From the NCBI GenBank assembly GCA_913009655.1, contig CAJVWI010000017.1, positions 1 through 42,046 of the forward strand: a stretch of DNA of 42,046 bases, in the 5' to 3' direction. A program made the position numbers and the translations under genes. Below the pieces are notes generated by a model, which saw only the letters and a list, made by a program, of their open reading frames with translations, had not been told where the DNA came from and did not search any database. Position 1 is the first letter of the stretch, and the number at the start of each line of letters is the position of its first letter. Shown here in pieces: positions 35,201-42,046 of the stretch. This DNA is from an uncultured Cryomorphaceae bacterium (GTDB lineage Bacteria > Bacteroidota > Bacteroidia > Flavobacteriales > Schleiferiaceae).

Positions 35201-38200
35201 GCTCCTCGTATATAGTAGAATTTGAAATTTGAGCTTGATCTCTTTTTAGTTTTAGATTAGTGAATTCCTCAAAGGCGATATCAATTTCATTTGATGAGGG
35301 CCACACTATTCCAGGATCGCTACTACCCCATGGGGTTACCTTTAAAGGAATTTCATACTCATAATAGTTTTGGCTATAATCATTGCCAAGGCGAATAAAT
35401 AACCTCAAATCATCATCATTAAGCTGTTCAAACTGATTGCCTGCCTCTGCGTGCGCAAAAAGTCTTAAACGTTTATTCATGCGCATATCAACAGAAGTGT
35501 TCTTAAAGGCGGCTCGCGCGTCCCCATCTCTTAAGCCACAAACCCTCAAGCTTAATGCCTGCTCATTTTGCTGAACCAATGAGGTATTACCCAAAAGTAC
35601 CTGTCTCTCAATCCCTGGAGGAAGCACGTACGGAATTGGTTTTCTACCTCCATTCTCTTCAAGGTTAACTGCATTCATAACGAATGTTGTTTCATCCATT
35701 GCGTCCACAGGTATTAATTCTCTGGACTCTTCCAGAGAGAATCTATACCGCCGCCATTCACCTCTTACAAGATCTAAACGAGCAAGCCTCAAAACTGTTG
35801 CTTCTTCCCAGCCTTTCATTATCATCCGAATAAAACGAATTGAACGAAAGTCTGATGCTCCTCCGATTCTTTTAGAGGGTTCAAAAACTGGTATTTTAAA
35901 TTGAATCCATCGAACAGGCTTCCTTGTGTTGTCAGGAAGTAAGTCTGTTTGAGTTTCGTATATATCCGCAATATGGTTCTTTCCAATAACTAAATCTTCC
36001 GGCCGCATTGATATATGATATTGAAAGTACTGCTCTGACTTATTCAGAGTCGCATCCCTATTAACATCTTCTTTATCAGGTAAATTTGTATAAGTAGCAG
36101 GAAGGCCATTAATTAAAGTAGTCTGGGAATTCCCATCAGGATTATTAAAATAACGATATCGCTTTAAGATATCGGCATCTGCTGAATCTTGACTTGGCCC
36201 TCTGTAGTATGAGAAATTATCCCCAGAGGGGTCTTGAAGAGCCTCTTGGTATGCTAGACTATTTGCTCCAAAAGCGTTATTCAAGGAAGATAAATATGTC
36301 TGACCACCATTACCCTTTAATCGACTTTCTCTAATATCTCCCAAACCATCTAATCCCACGTCCTGGTGAACCCTAGAACTTGGGTCATTATCGAAAGCCT
36401 GAACTACGGGCTGATATTTTGATGTGTAACCCCAAACAGAGGAATCTACATCAACGGGTAGACCTGATGAAGACAACCCATTCTCAAAACTTTGACGACC
36501 ATCTTTAAGAATATCTTCAGATAGATTACCTAAATGAAAATACAGGTCACCACCGAGAGCAGCAGGATTATCTAGGAATGGATCCATCATCCAAAATTGG
36601 ATAAATTCAATATTTTGTTCTTCGAAATTATTTATTGATAGTTGCCGCATGATTCCCGCCCATCTTGATTTCGGATCAGATAAAGATCCATCAGGATTCA
36701 AACCCTTGCTGTAGTTGGAGTAACCAGATACATCATAATTATATGGTCCCCGCTCATTGGGGTCAAACTGCAAATCAAACATGGCTATATTCCTTGCCAT
36801 TCCCGGCTGCAAAGGGACATTAGGAAAAACTTCTGCAAGAGGAACGAGACGTTGTTGATGATCCGATGTAATAGCAGGGTTGTTTCGAATATTATTAGGG
36901 GTCTGACTATTATTCGCAAAAAAAGAAGGATCAATAATGTACCAACTCATCCTGGCCCGATTCGCATTATAAGCCCAGTCATTACTTAACGAAGCCTCAG
37001 GAAACAATTGATTTTGACCCTCAGGTGTTGAAGCCAAATGCCAAGTTGTAGTTCCTCTTAGATCAATAGTAGTCTGACTAGTCTCAAAGTCATCTAAATA
37101 AGTAGTAGCGTCACCATTTATTTTAATCCCTTTTGGGGATCCTGGAAGCAATTGAGCAACTTCTGCCTGTATCTGAATCCTGGAAGGTGCATTGGTGGAA
37201 ATAAAGGGCAACTTATCCATAAAACGAGTTAATCCTGGTAGATTCTTTTGATATTGAGTTTGAAATCCCCAAATACTATTTGCTATGGGCTCATCGCCAG
37301 AATTTACTTTTTGCGTCAGAGGCCTTTCTGCCAATCTCAAAAATGTTCCTCCTATTTTCCAATCTTTTGAAACTTCATGCTCTACGGCAAGACCAGAAAA
37401 GGTCTTGGCTTGAAAATTAAACATTGTGTTATTCTCAAATGATACTTTAATCGGCATACCTGATTGGAGTATACTCTCATTAAGAATTCTAACCTGCCCT
37501 AAAGAGTAATCAACCGTAAAGTCTTGATTTTCGACAAGCTTGGCCCCGCCAGCCGTTACAGAAATGGATCCCCTGGGAATATTGAATGAATTAAGCTGTA
37601 TGACAGAACCTCCAGCACTTTTATATCTTCCTCGAATCAGAAATTTATTTAATTGCGTTTGCTCCTGGGCTCTAAAAAGGGTTGAATCATAAAGCTGCTG
37701 AAAAACATACCTGTCTTTTTCATCTTGATTTGATAATTTATTTGATAGGCTTGATCCAAATGGCTCTAGAACTGGAAGAATGACTCGGCCTTTTTGACTC
37801 AAAACTGTTACCCCCTCAACATAGTCAAAAAGCCCATCTGGAAAGGGATCATTATTATTGTTGACATAATCCATTTCTAAAACCTGGATGAGAAGCTTAT
37901 CTTTTACTGAGCTTTTCGGTAAAAACGGAATGGGTAAACCGGTTGCATCATTCATATACATTACCTCTAACCTAAAATCTTCCTTTGATACTTGAAACGC
38001 ATTAAGACTATAAACATTTTTCATCATCAAGTCCCAAAGTGGTGACTTTACATTTAAAAGAGTGTGTTTTACTAATTTCAGAATTAGACTTTTAGGAGCC
38101 ATTATCCCATCATTTGAAAATTCCCCTACTTGATACGTTCTACCATTAGCAGTATATTGATATGCCACCGCAAGTACTTCATCTTGATTCAAAGAAGTAT

Positions 38201-39503
38201 TTAGGGTCATATAACCTAATTGAGGATGAAAAGTATATTCATTGGCCTGCAGTTTTCTTGCATTTGTCAACTCCGAATACTCAACATTAGCATCGTAGCC
38301 AGAAGTAATCAATGAAGTCCCTGCCGTAGCACCGTCGCGTACATTTGGGAATCTCAAAAGAAGTTCTTTTGGATCGAGTCTGTTTATCCTATTGCTGGGT
38401 AAAGGATCTATTGTTGGGCCAGGGAAAATAATATCACCATTCCGGTTTGAATTCGTGGATCGCCAAGCCTTGGATTCACCTTCACCCAAATCAGTAAACG
38501 CAATAATATTACGAACCTCATTAGGTGTTGTTCTTCTATTAGTGACCCAGACCTCCACTCTCGTTATTTGAATTGGGCTCTGAATAACGGGGAGAGTACT
38601 TAGCCATTGCTCATAATGATCCCTGAAATAATGACTAAGAAAAAAATGTCGATTCGCTTCATATGAATCTCCTCTAATTAAAAATTCTTGAGTTGTTGCC
38701 CCCCCTTGAATGTTTAAACTTTGACTTTGGCTTCGCTGCTCAGCGACAACTCCCGTAACAGTGGTTTTACCAAATTGAAATTTACCCTTTAGCCCAAATA
38801 AACTTTGAGCACCAGTAATAAGACTGCTACCCGTTGGCATACTGACATTCCCCATCTCCAAAGACTTAATAATGTCATCTTCTAAGCCTTTAAAATTTAA
38901 CTTCATTTTATTTTCAAATCCAAAAGTCGCTTCAGTATCATAATTAATTTGAAGATCTAGCCTTTCCCCTAACTTTCCTGTTGCATTGACCTGCATTTTT
39001 TGATCAAAATCAAATGCCAGATTCTTTCTATTTCTCTCCGGAACAATAGGGTTTTTTATATGTTGAAATCTTAAACCAAATCTAAGCTCTGCTGTACCTT
39101 GAGGTCTTATCTCTAATTCATCTGAACCAAAAATATCTTCTATCAAGTTATTTGATAAATTCATATCTGGAACAATGCTACTCCCTTCTCTTTTATCTGC
39201 CGAACTACCCTGTGACCATCTGCTTTTCCAACCATCAGTCTCTTGTTGTGAAAATATCATTTTACTGTAATCCTCTTTTGATAAATAAATAGGGGATCCC
39301 ATAGGAACGTTACCAATATATCTTTGACCTATATAAAATCCTGTAATAGGGTCAAATGTGTAAATTGTATTGATATTATCGGGAGTGTTAATTCCTGGCA
39401 TAGACCAATTTGTCTGACTAGAGTCTATGCCTTGGGCATTTAAACCCATAGAAAGACTCAGAGTAATCAAAAAACTCCAGAAAAGACCGCAATACGATCG
39501 CAT
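32214..39503 (-). CDS. sprA: Type IX secretion translocon SprA (SOV)
   Basis: This 2429-residue protein is the very large outer-membrane barrel through which T9SS cargo crosses the outer membrane. It has a signal peptide (LITLSLSMGLNAQ) and then the usual N-terminal region (RYIGNVPMGSPIYLSKEDY). Family-like segments recur through it, for example AELRFGLRFQHIKNPIVPER, QINYDTEATFGFENKMKLNF and GNVSMPTGSSLITGAQSLFG. The C-terminus (YRLSRRLAAQFYYDQT, then QSGIALRLNLGN) ends as a barrel strand. Lys-rich periplasmic stretches occur near residues 1650 and 1970. It follows ruvA with a TAATG stop/start overlap. The reading frame is intact over its full length. Known homologues form a 36-strand barrel with a gated lateral opening. 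Confidence 0.97.
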   Translation of the reverse strand: MRSYCGLFWSFLITLSLSMGLNAQGIDSSQTNWSMPGINTPDNINTIYTFDPITGFYIGQRYIGNVPMGSPIYLSKEDYSKMIFSQQETDGWKSRWSQGSSADKREGSSIVPDMNLSNNLIEDIFGSDELEIRPQGTAELRFGLRFQHIKNPIVPERNRKNLAFDFDQKMQVNATGKLGERLDLQINYDTEATFGFENKMKLNFKGLEDDIIKSLEMGNVSMPTGSSLITGAQSLFGLKGKFQFGKTTVTGVVAEQRSQSQSLNIQGGATTQEFLIRGDSYEANRHFFLSHYFRDHYEQWLSTLPVIQSPIQITRVEVWVTNRRTTPNEVRNIIAFTDLGEGESKAWRSTNSNRNGDIIFPGPTIDPLPSNRINRLDPKELLLRFPNVRDGATAGTSLITSGYDANVEYSELTNARKLQANEYTFHPQLGYMTLNTSLNQDEVLAVAYQYTANGRTYQVGEFSNDGIMAPKSLILKLVKHTLLNVKSPLWDLMMKNVYSLNAFQVSKEDFRLEVMYMNDATGLPIPFLPKSSVKDKLLIQVLEMDYVNNNNDPFPDGLFDYVEGVTVLSQKGRVILPVLEPFGSSLSNKLSNQDEKDRYVFQQLYDSTLFRAQEQTQLNKFLIRGRYKSAGGSVIQLNSFNIPRGSISVTAGGAKLVENQDFTVDYSLGQVRILNESILQSGMPIKVSFENNTMFNFQAKTFSGLAVEHEVSKDWKIGGTFLRLAERPLTQKVNSGDEPIANSIWGFQTQYQKNLPGLTRFMDKLPFISTNAPSRIQIQAEVAQLLPGSPKGIKINGDATTYLDDFETSQTTIDLRGTTTWHLASTPEGQNQLFPEASLSNDWAYNANRARMSWYIIDPSFFANNSQTPNNIRNNPAITSDHQQRLVPLAEVFPNVPLQPGMARNIAMFDLQFDPNERGPYNYDVSGYSNYSKGLNPDGSLSDPKSRWAGIMRQLSINNFEEQNIEFIQFWMMDPFLDNPAALGGDLYFHLGNLSEDILKDGRQSFENGLSSSGLPVDVDSSVWGYTSKYQPVVQAFDNDPSSRVHQDVGLDGLGDIRESRLKGNGGQTYLSSLNNAFGANSLAYQEALQDPSGDNFSYYRGPSQDSADADILKRYRYFNNPDGNSQTTLINGLPATYTNLPDKEDVNRDATLNKSEQYFQYHISMRPEDLVIGKNHIADIYETQTDLLPDNTRKPVRWIQFKIPVFEPSKRIGGASDFRSIRFIRMIMKGWEEATVLRLARLDLVRGEWRRYRFSLEESRELIPVDAMDETTFVMNAVNLEENGGRKPIPYVLPPGIERQVLLGNTSLVQQNEQALSLRVCGLRDGDARAAFKNTSVDMRMNKRLRLFAHAEAGNQFEQLNDDDLRLFIRLGNDYSQNYYEYEIPLKVTPWGSSDPGIVWPSSNEIDIAFEEFTNLKLKRDQAQISNSTIYEELKDDGEGVIRVLGVPNLGNVRTIMMGVRNPKKRNTGSSDDGMDKCAEVWVNELRMTDFDNRGGVSAIARTTTQLADLGQIALSGTYSTVGFGSLDMSPQERNKFSAATYDFQTNLELSRFLPFKTRLRLPLFINNAQDWKTPMFNPLNPDIEMSKALENLNSAEERSNLKTMVADRTVRRGFNLTNVRFERSSGKNTSSPTVSRSASPNANRSNNKGKNKENVKKGARKPTPFDISNWTASYSFNEVLRSDANTLRDDREDHKAALIYNFQTNPFNIQPFKGLKNKNLTLIKDFNFNLTPSKISVRGDLIRSIQTMKMRNVDNPTFQLPEMFSKNFTMDRNYNVIWDLSKGIKLDYTSRMRVRVDELPGSNSVDSVKSFLLDNVRAGGRPTEYHHTINTSWNIPINKLPLMEFAQIQLRYTADYDWKANSLLASRQSIDSLDYGNIIENSGKWNGTANLNFATFYKNFTWYKKLKQGNNSKSRGARTAMEQRLIGKNSKSAKKKEDEKSGIGKKILVAVVDIVTMVKSVNLSATLNTGLYLPGFSPLPVFSGFSPDAAMAPGLDMLLGLPVDITTRASNSSNNWLIKNPNQPNRYLKTSTQTFNARAQLEPIKDFRITITATQNYGLQESSTYRYSEGLGIDSLYDKGFHHFSPQNMETFSTSWLSWRSAFDTSSAPGYGSVAFKDFMKSRLEFSQQLSDSAVKNVPGYTQSFIEETDSSRYGFDGYSVLQSDVLLNSFFAAYGYQDSKTMNRIDFRSVIPMPNWSINYTGLMRLKPFRKIFTAFALSHKYSNNLTVQNIQTNMLRAQDIQNNPSNQFPRNSNLDILSEMQIGQVSISESLSPLIGVDIRTRKNTSFKFEIGKQRQVALSMANNQITESKSTDLTVGVGYIIRDVQFTIVDEAGQRNNIKSNLELKLDIRVSDNQTVIRRILEGFNQPTAGQRRTTIKLTADYRLSRRLAAQFYYDQTISTFKTSMAFPTNQWQSGIALRLNLGN

Positions 39504-40084
39504 TACAACTGGGATAAGGCGATTCTTAAAACGTCTTCTAGATCGTGGTCACCATCCTTAGAAAGGATTGATGAAACTATTCTTTCTACTATTGAGCGTG
39601 AAAAACCTAATACAATTAACGCTTGAATTGCCTCGGCCCTGACAGATGATGCTGGTTCATCTCCTGAACCTTTTATCGTTGCAACACCACCTACTTTATC
39701 TCTTAAATCAATTACAATTCTTTGAGCTGTTTTAGCTCCAATTCCTTTTATTCTTTGAAGGGTTCCGCTATCTCCATTCGAGATAGCTTGTATTGCCTCA
39801 TTGGGTCTGAGTGCCGATAAAATCATTCTTGCAGTGTTTGCACCAACACCAGAGACACTTAGTAACAGTAGAAAAACATCTCTTTCAACTCCTGTATGAA
39901 AACCAAAAAGTAATTGAGCATCTTCCCGATAAACTGCATGGGTCAATAATTTTACCTCTTTCGCTTCACCAATCTGACCAAATGTTGTTAACGAGATATT
40001 TAGATAATATCCAACACCGCCGCATTCAAGCACAATGTGTGCTGGCGATTTTTCTATTATACGTCCTACGAAATGATGAAACAT
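39503..40084 (-). CDS. ruvA: Holliday junction DNA helicase subunit RuvA
   Basis: RuvA binds four-way junctions and loads the RuvB motor for branch migration. The 193-residue protein has an N-terminal OB fold (MFHHFVGRIIEKSPAHIVLE, GVGYYLNIS), then two helix-hairpin-helix elements (LLSVSGVGANTARMILSAL and LQRIKGIGAKTAQRIVIDL), and a C-terminal domain III (ALIVLGFSRSIVERIV) that contacts RuvB. The order ruvA then sprA is conserved in flavobacteria. Its stop overlaps the sprA start. Confidence 0.97.
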   Translation of the reverse strand: MFHHFVGRIIEKSPAHIVLECGGVGYYLNISLTTFGQIGEAKEVKLLTHAVYREDAQLLFGFHTGVERDVFLLLLSVSGVGANTARMILSALRPNEAIQAISNGDSGTLQRIKGIGAKTAQRIVIDLRDKVGGVATIKGSGDEPASSVRAEAIQALIVLGFSRSIVERIVSSILSKDGDHDLEDVLRIALSQL

Positions 40085-40121
40085 TAGATTCCTTTAACGA
40101 CAGAATTTATATTTTGGTATT

Positions 40122-40835
40122 TCAGTGAACTATTAATTTTCCAAAATTCCACATTCCCAATGAGCTATTTCTTTGCAAGGAATATATTCCAGGTTTTAAT
40201 CCATAGTCGTATGGGTTTAAAATAATGTGATCTGAAGAAGGCGCAATGGAAACTCTTGAAACAATGAGCCCCCTTAAGTCAACAATTAACAATTCACTAG
40301 AAATATTCAAAGTTGAGAACACAACATTCAGAGATTCATTTCCTACTGGGTTTGGAAATACACTAAACTTTTCTTGATAATCATCCGGCAAATCAAAAGT
40401 CTTCGAGAAACAATAGACCATATATATACGAAGAGTATCTGAGGCATCTGTCGCATTAATTACTGTATACCAAACAGTGTCCTGACCAACAGCATTTGTA
40501 TCGCGTACATAAGCATATCCTGAAAAGTCATAGGCGACGGCACCTGCAGCAATAGTTACGGTACCTTGACTCTGTCCGGCAAAAGTAGGATAGCATAAAT
40601 CCCAGCAGAAATAATTGGAGTCGACTAAGCCAGATGAACCCACCTTACTTCGAACCAGGTAATAATCTTTTGATGAAGAGGAAATATTTTTCATTGTAAT
40701 ATCTCCTTTTGCCTGCTCTCCTACAATGCTATTAACATATGCGATTGAATCCTTTGATTCTAAAATCAAAGATTGGCCAGACAAGTAAATAGAAAAAAAG
40801 GAAAAAGAAAAAAATATTATTGATTTTTTTAACAT
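40122..40835 (-). CDS. T9SS type A cargo protein with a Cys-Trp-Asp-x-Cys-Tyr motif
   Basis: This 237-residue secreted protein has a signal peptide (FFSFSFFSIYLSGQ). A single Ig-like domain (about residues 22-150) has the motif NYFCWDLCYP (Cys77, Cys81) and a third Cys in YMVYCFSKTF. A type A T9SS C-terminal domain (from about residue 158) starts FSVFPNPVGNESLNVVF and ends GIYSLQRNSSLGMWNFGKLIVH. The domain resembles small secreted proteins I have seen in Bacteroidota, but its function is unknown. It lies 37 bases upstream of ruvA, so it may share the ruvA/sprA message, and it is divergent from the Omp28-like gene. Confidence 0.85.
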   Translation of the reverse strand: MLKKSIIFFSFSFFSIYLSGQSLILESKDSIAYVNSIVGEQAKGDITMKNISSSSKDYYLVRSKVGSSGLVDSNYFCWDLCYPTFAGQSQGTVTIAAGAVAYDFSGYAYVRDTNAVGQDTVWYTVINATDASDTLRIYMVYCFSKTFDLPDDYQEKFSVFPNPVGNESLNVVFSTLNISSELLIVDLRGLIVSRVSIAPSSDHIILNPYDYGLKPGIYSLQRNSSLGMWNFGKLIVH

Positions 40836-40857
40836 AACGGTTGTTCTAATATTATTT

Positions 40858-40865
40858 CAAAGGTA
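40858..40865 (-). promoter_or_regulatory. -7 promoter box of the type A cargo gene
   Basis: The minus strand reads TACCTTTG, an exact TAnnTTTG match, 22 bases before the start codon at 40835. It could drive the cargo gene and possibly ruvA, sprA, gcvH, vanZ-like and tonB. No -33 TTTG is at normal spacing. On the opposite strand a weaker TATATTTA (40941-40948) precedes the Omp28-like gene by 30 bases. Confidence 0.45.
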
Positions 40866-40978
40866 AAGACCAAAAGCAAGATGAAGTCTTGAATTACAAA
40901 TAAATTAAGCATTATTCTAGATATTAAGAGCATCGATGACTATATTTATCGCATTCAACCTCCAAACTAATTATTACG

Positions 40979-42046
40979 ATGAAAAAATTTATACTCGTTT
41001 TTGCAATGTTATTATCAGCTAATGCCCTTCATTCTCAGGCTACAAGACTGGTTTTATTCGAACACTTCACACAAGCCTCATGTGGTCCATGTGCCTCTCA
41101 AAACCCGCCATTTGCAGCCCTTTTGGCAAATACCACAAAAGCGGTTAAAATCGCATATCAAACATCATGGCCGGGTGTAGATCCTATGAATGCTGCTAAT
41201 CCGAATGAAGTAGCTACAAGAGTTTCCTATTATGGTGTTACCGGAGTACCAAGTGTTAGAAATGTATCCGTAGTCCCTGCAGGCTCTTCACCCGCAAACA
41301 TCACGCAGACTCAGATTGACGCTAGATATAATGTTACGCCTGACATGTCTGTCATACTCACTCATCAGCTCACAAGTGGATATGATTCTGTTCAAGTTGC
41401 TGTTTCCGTTTCAAATTCATCTACATCAACTATTACCTCAGGGTCTGCTGGATCCTTGAAATTACATCTTGCTTTAGTGGAAGAAACAATTAACTATTCA
41501 TCTGCGCCGGGATCGAATGGGGAAACAGTTTTTCACAATGTTATGCGAAAAATGGTGCCCGATGCCAATGGCACCACTTTATCAGATACATGGACTGCTG
41601 GGCAAAATCAAACATATCAATTTACAATAGCGCTACCAACTTATATCGCGAATCTAGGTGAAATAGCCTTTGTTGCATTTGTTCAAGATGACTCAAACAA
41701 AGAAATTAAAAATGCTGCATTTAGCCCAAAACAAGCCGTCACCGGTCTAGCCGATGTTAGCATCGCTAGTATGAGTGCAACTACCAATGGTTATTGTGAC
41801 CCCAATGTCACACCATCAATAACTATCCAAAATTCTGGGTCTATGACCATTACCTCCGCAACTGTTTCATACACGGTGAATGGAGGAAACCAAGTTTCAC
41901 AAAACTGGACAGGTAGTATTGCAGCTGGACAAAGTGCGACTATAGCTTTTGCTCAAACAACTTTATCAACAGGAGCCAATGAAATTATTGGATTGGTTTC
42001 ATCACCAAATGGGACTGCAGATTATGCCCCAATTAATAATATATCA
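40979..42046 (+). CDS. Omp28-like secreted thioredoxin-fold protein (3' end beyond window)
   Basis: This frame is open from ATG 40979 to the window edge (356 codons, no stop). It has a signal peptide (MKKFILVFAMLLSANALHSQ). A thioredoxin-like domain begins LVLFEHFTQASCGPCASQNP with the redox pair CGPC (about Cys35 and Cys38) and the cis-proline segment YGVTGVPSVRN. Beta-rich domains follow: one of Omp28 type (SLKLHLALVEETINY, FHNVMRKMVPDANG, about residues 130-240) and a CARDB-like repeat (DVSIASMSATTNG, about 258-350). A T9SS sorting tail would be expected after the edge. It may be an exported disulfide-active or structural surface protein; the redox role is inferred from CGPC. Confidence 0.88.
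   Translation, partial: MKKFILVFAMLLSANALHSQATRLVLFEHFTQASCGPCASQNPPFAALLANTTKAVKIAYQTSWPGVDPMNAANPNEVATRVSYYGVTGVPSVRNVSVVPAGSSPANITQTQIDARYNVTPDMSVILTHQLTSGYDSVQVAVSVSNSSTSTITSGSAGSLKLHLALVEETINYSSAPGSNGETVFHNVMRKMVPDANGTTLSDTWTAGQNQTYQFTIALPTYIANLGEIAFVAFVQDDSNKEIKNAAFSPKQAVTGLADVSIASMSATTNGYCDPNVTPSITIQNSGSMTITSATVSYTVNGGNQVSQNWTGSIAAGQSATIAFAQTTLSTGANEIIGLVSSPNGTADYAPINNIS

Noticed and set aside
1-42046. tRNA, rRNA, CRISPR arrays, phage or insertion-sequence genes
   Set aside because: No cloverleaf-like gaps, repeat-spacer arrays, transposase or integrase motifs were seen; intergenic gaps are all under about 145 bases.

Overview
This window looks like chromosomal DNA from an AT-rich, probably marine, member of the Bacteroidota, most likely a flavobacterial or cryomorph-type lineage. 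The evidence is the presence of type IX secretion (T9SS) and gliding genes (porU, a porP/sprF paralogue, gldJ, sprA), T9SS cargo C-terminal domains of both type A and type B, a caa3-type oxidase module (cyoE, two subunit III genes, subunit IV, Sco1, DUF420), mevalonate-pathway genes, promoter -7 boxes close to TAnnTTTG, and no obvious Shine-Dalgarno sequences. This is core-genome sequence. I see no phage, insertion sequence, CRISPR array, tRNA or rRNA, and no gene-free stretch over 300 bases (the longest gaps are about 140 bases).

Layout. Positions 14-7470 hold a T9SS/gliding cluster: porU on the minus strand, divergent from porP-like, gldJ and murF. Positions 7467-10720 hold alaS with a small outer-membrane barrel gene downstream of it, both on the minus strand. 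Positions 10768-16468 form a long plus-strand run: M23 peptidase, MerR regulator, small lipoprotein, eukaryote-like pyruvoyl-tetrahydropterin synthase, fabD, diphosphomevalonate decarboxylase, mevalonate kinase and a short UbiA-family prenyltransferase. The section from the synthase to the kinase is joined by ATGA start/stop overlaps. Positions 16474-18699 encode a large type-B T9SS cargo protein. Positions 18761-22130 carry an M20 dipeptidase and a DUF255/thioredoxin-domain protein.

Positions 22141-30636 are a minus-strand block read from right to left: cysQ, cyoE, two cox3 genes, cox4, sco1, DUF420, a 69-residue CxxC membrane protein, then TolC, an HlyD/MacA-type adaptor and tsaB. A strong hairpin terminator at about 30675-30705 separates this block from the next minus-strand group: ruvA, sprA, gcvH, vanZ-like and tonB. 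Upstream of ruvA are a type-A T9SS cargo gene and, divergent from it, an Omp28-like CGPC protein that runs off the right edge.

The genes fit a coherent picture. sprA (translocon) and porU (sortase) export and process cargo such as the proteins encoded at 16474-18699 and 40122-40835, and GldJ stabilises the motor complex. The cox block builds and metallates a haem-copper oxidase whose subunits I and II lie outside the window. fabD and the mevalonate genes feed lipid and isoprenoid synthesis. I do not see a clear new multi-gene system. The best leads are a UbiA-family protein missing its second Asp-rich motif, a conserved-looking CxxC micro-protein ending the oxidase operon, two consecutive genes whose -7 boxes sit exactly 4 bases before ATG (possible leaderless transcripts), and face-to-face overlapping promoters between alaS and the M23 peptidase.
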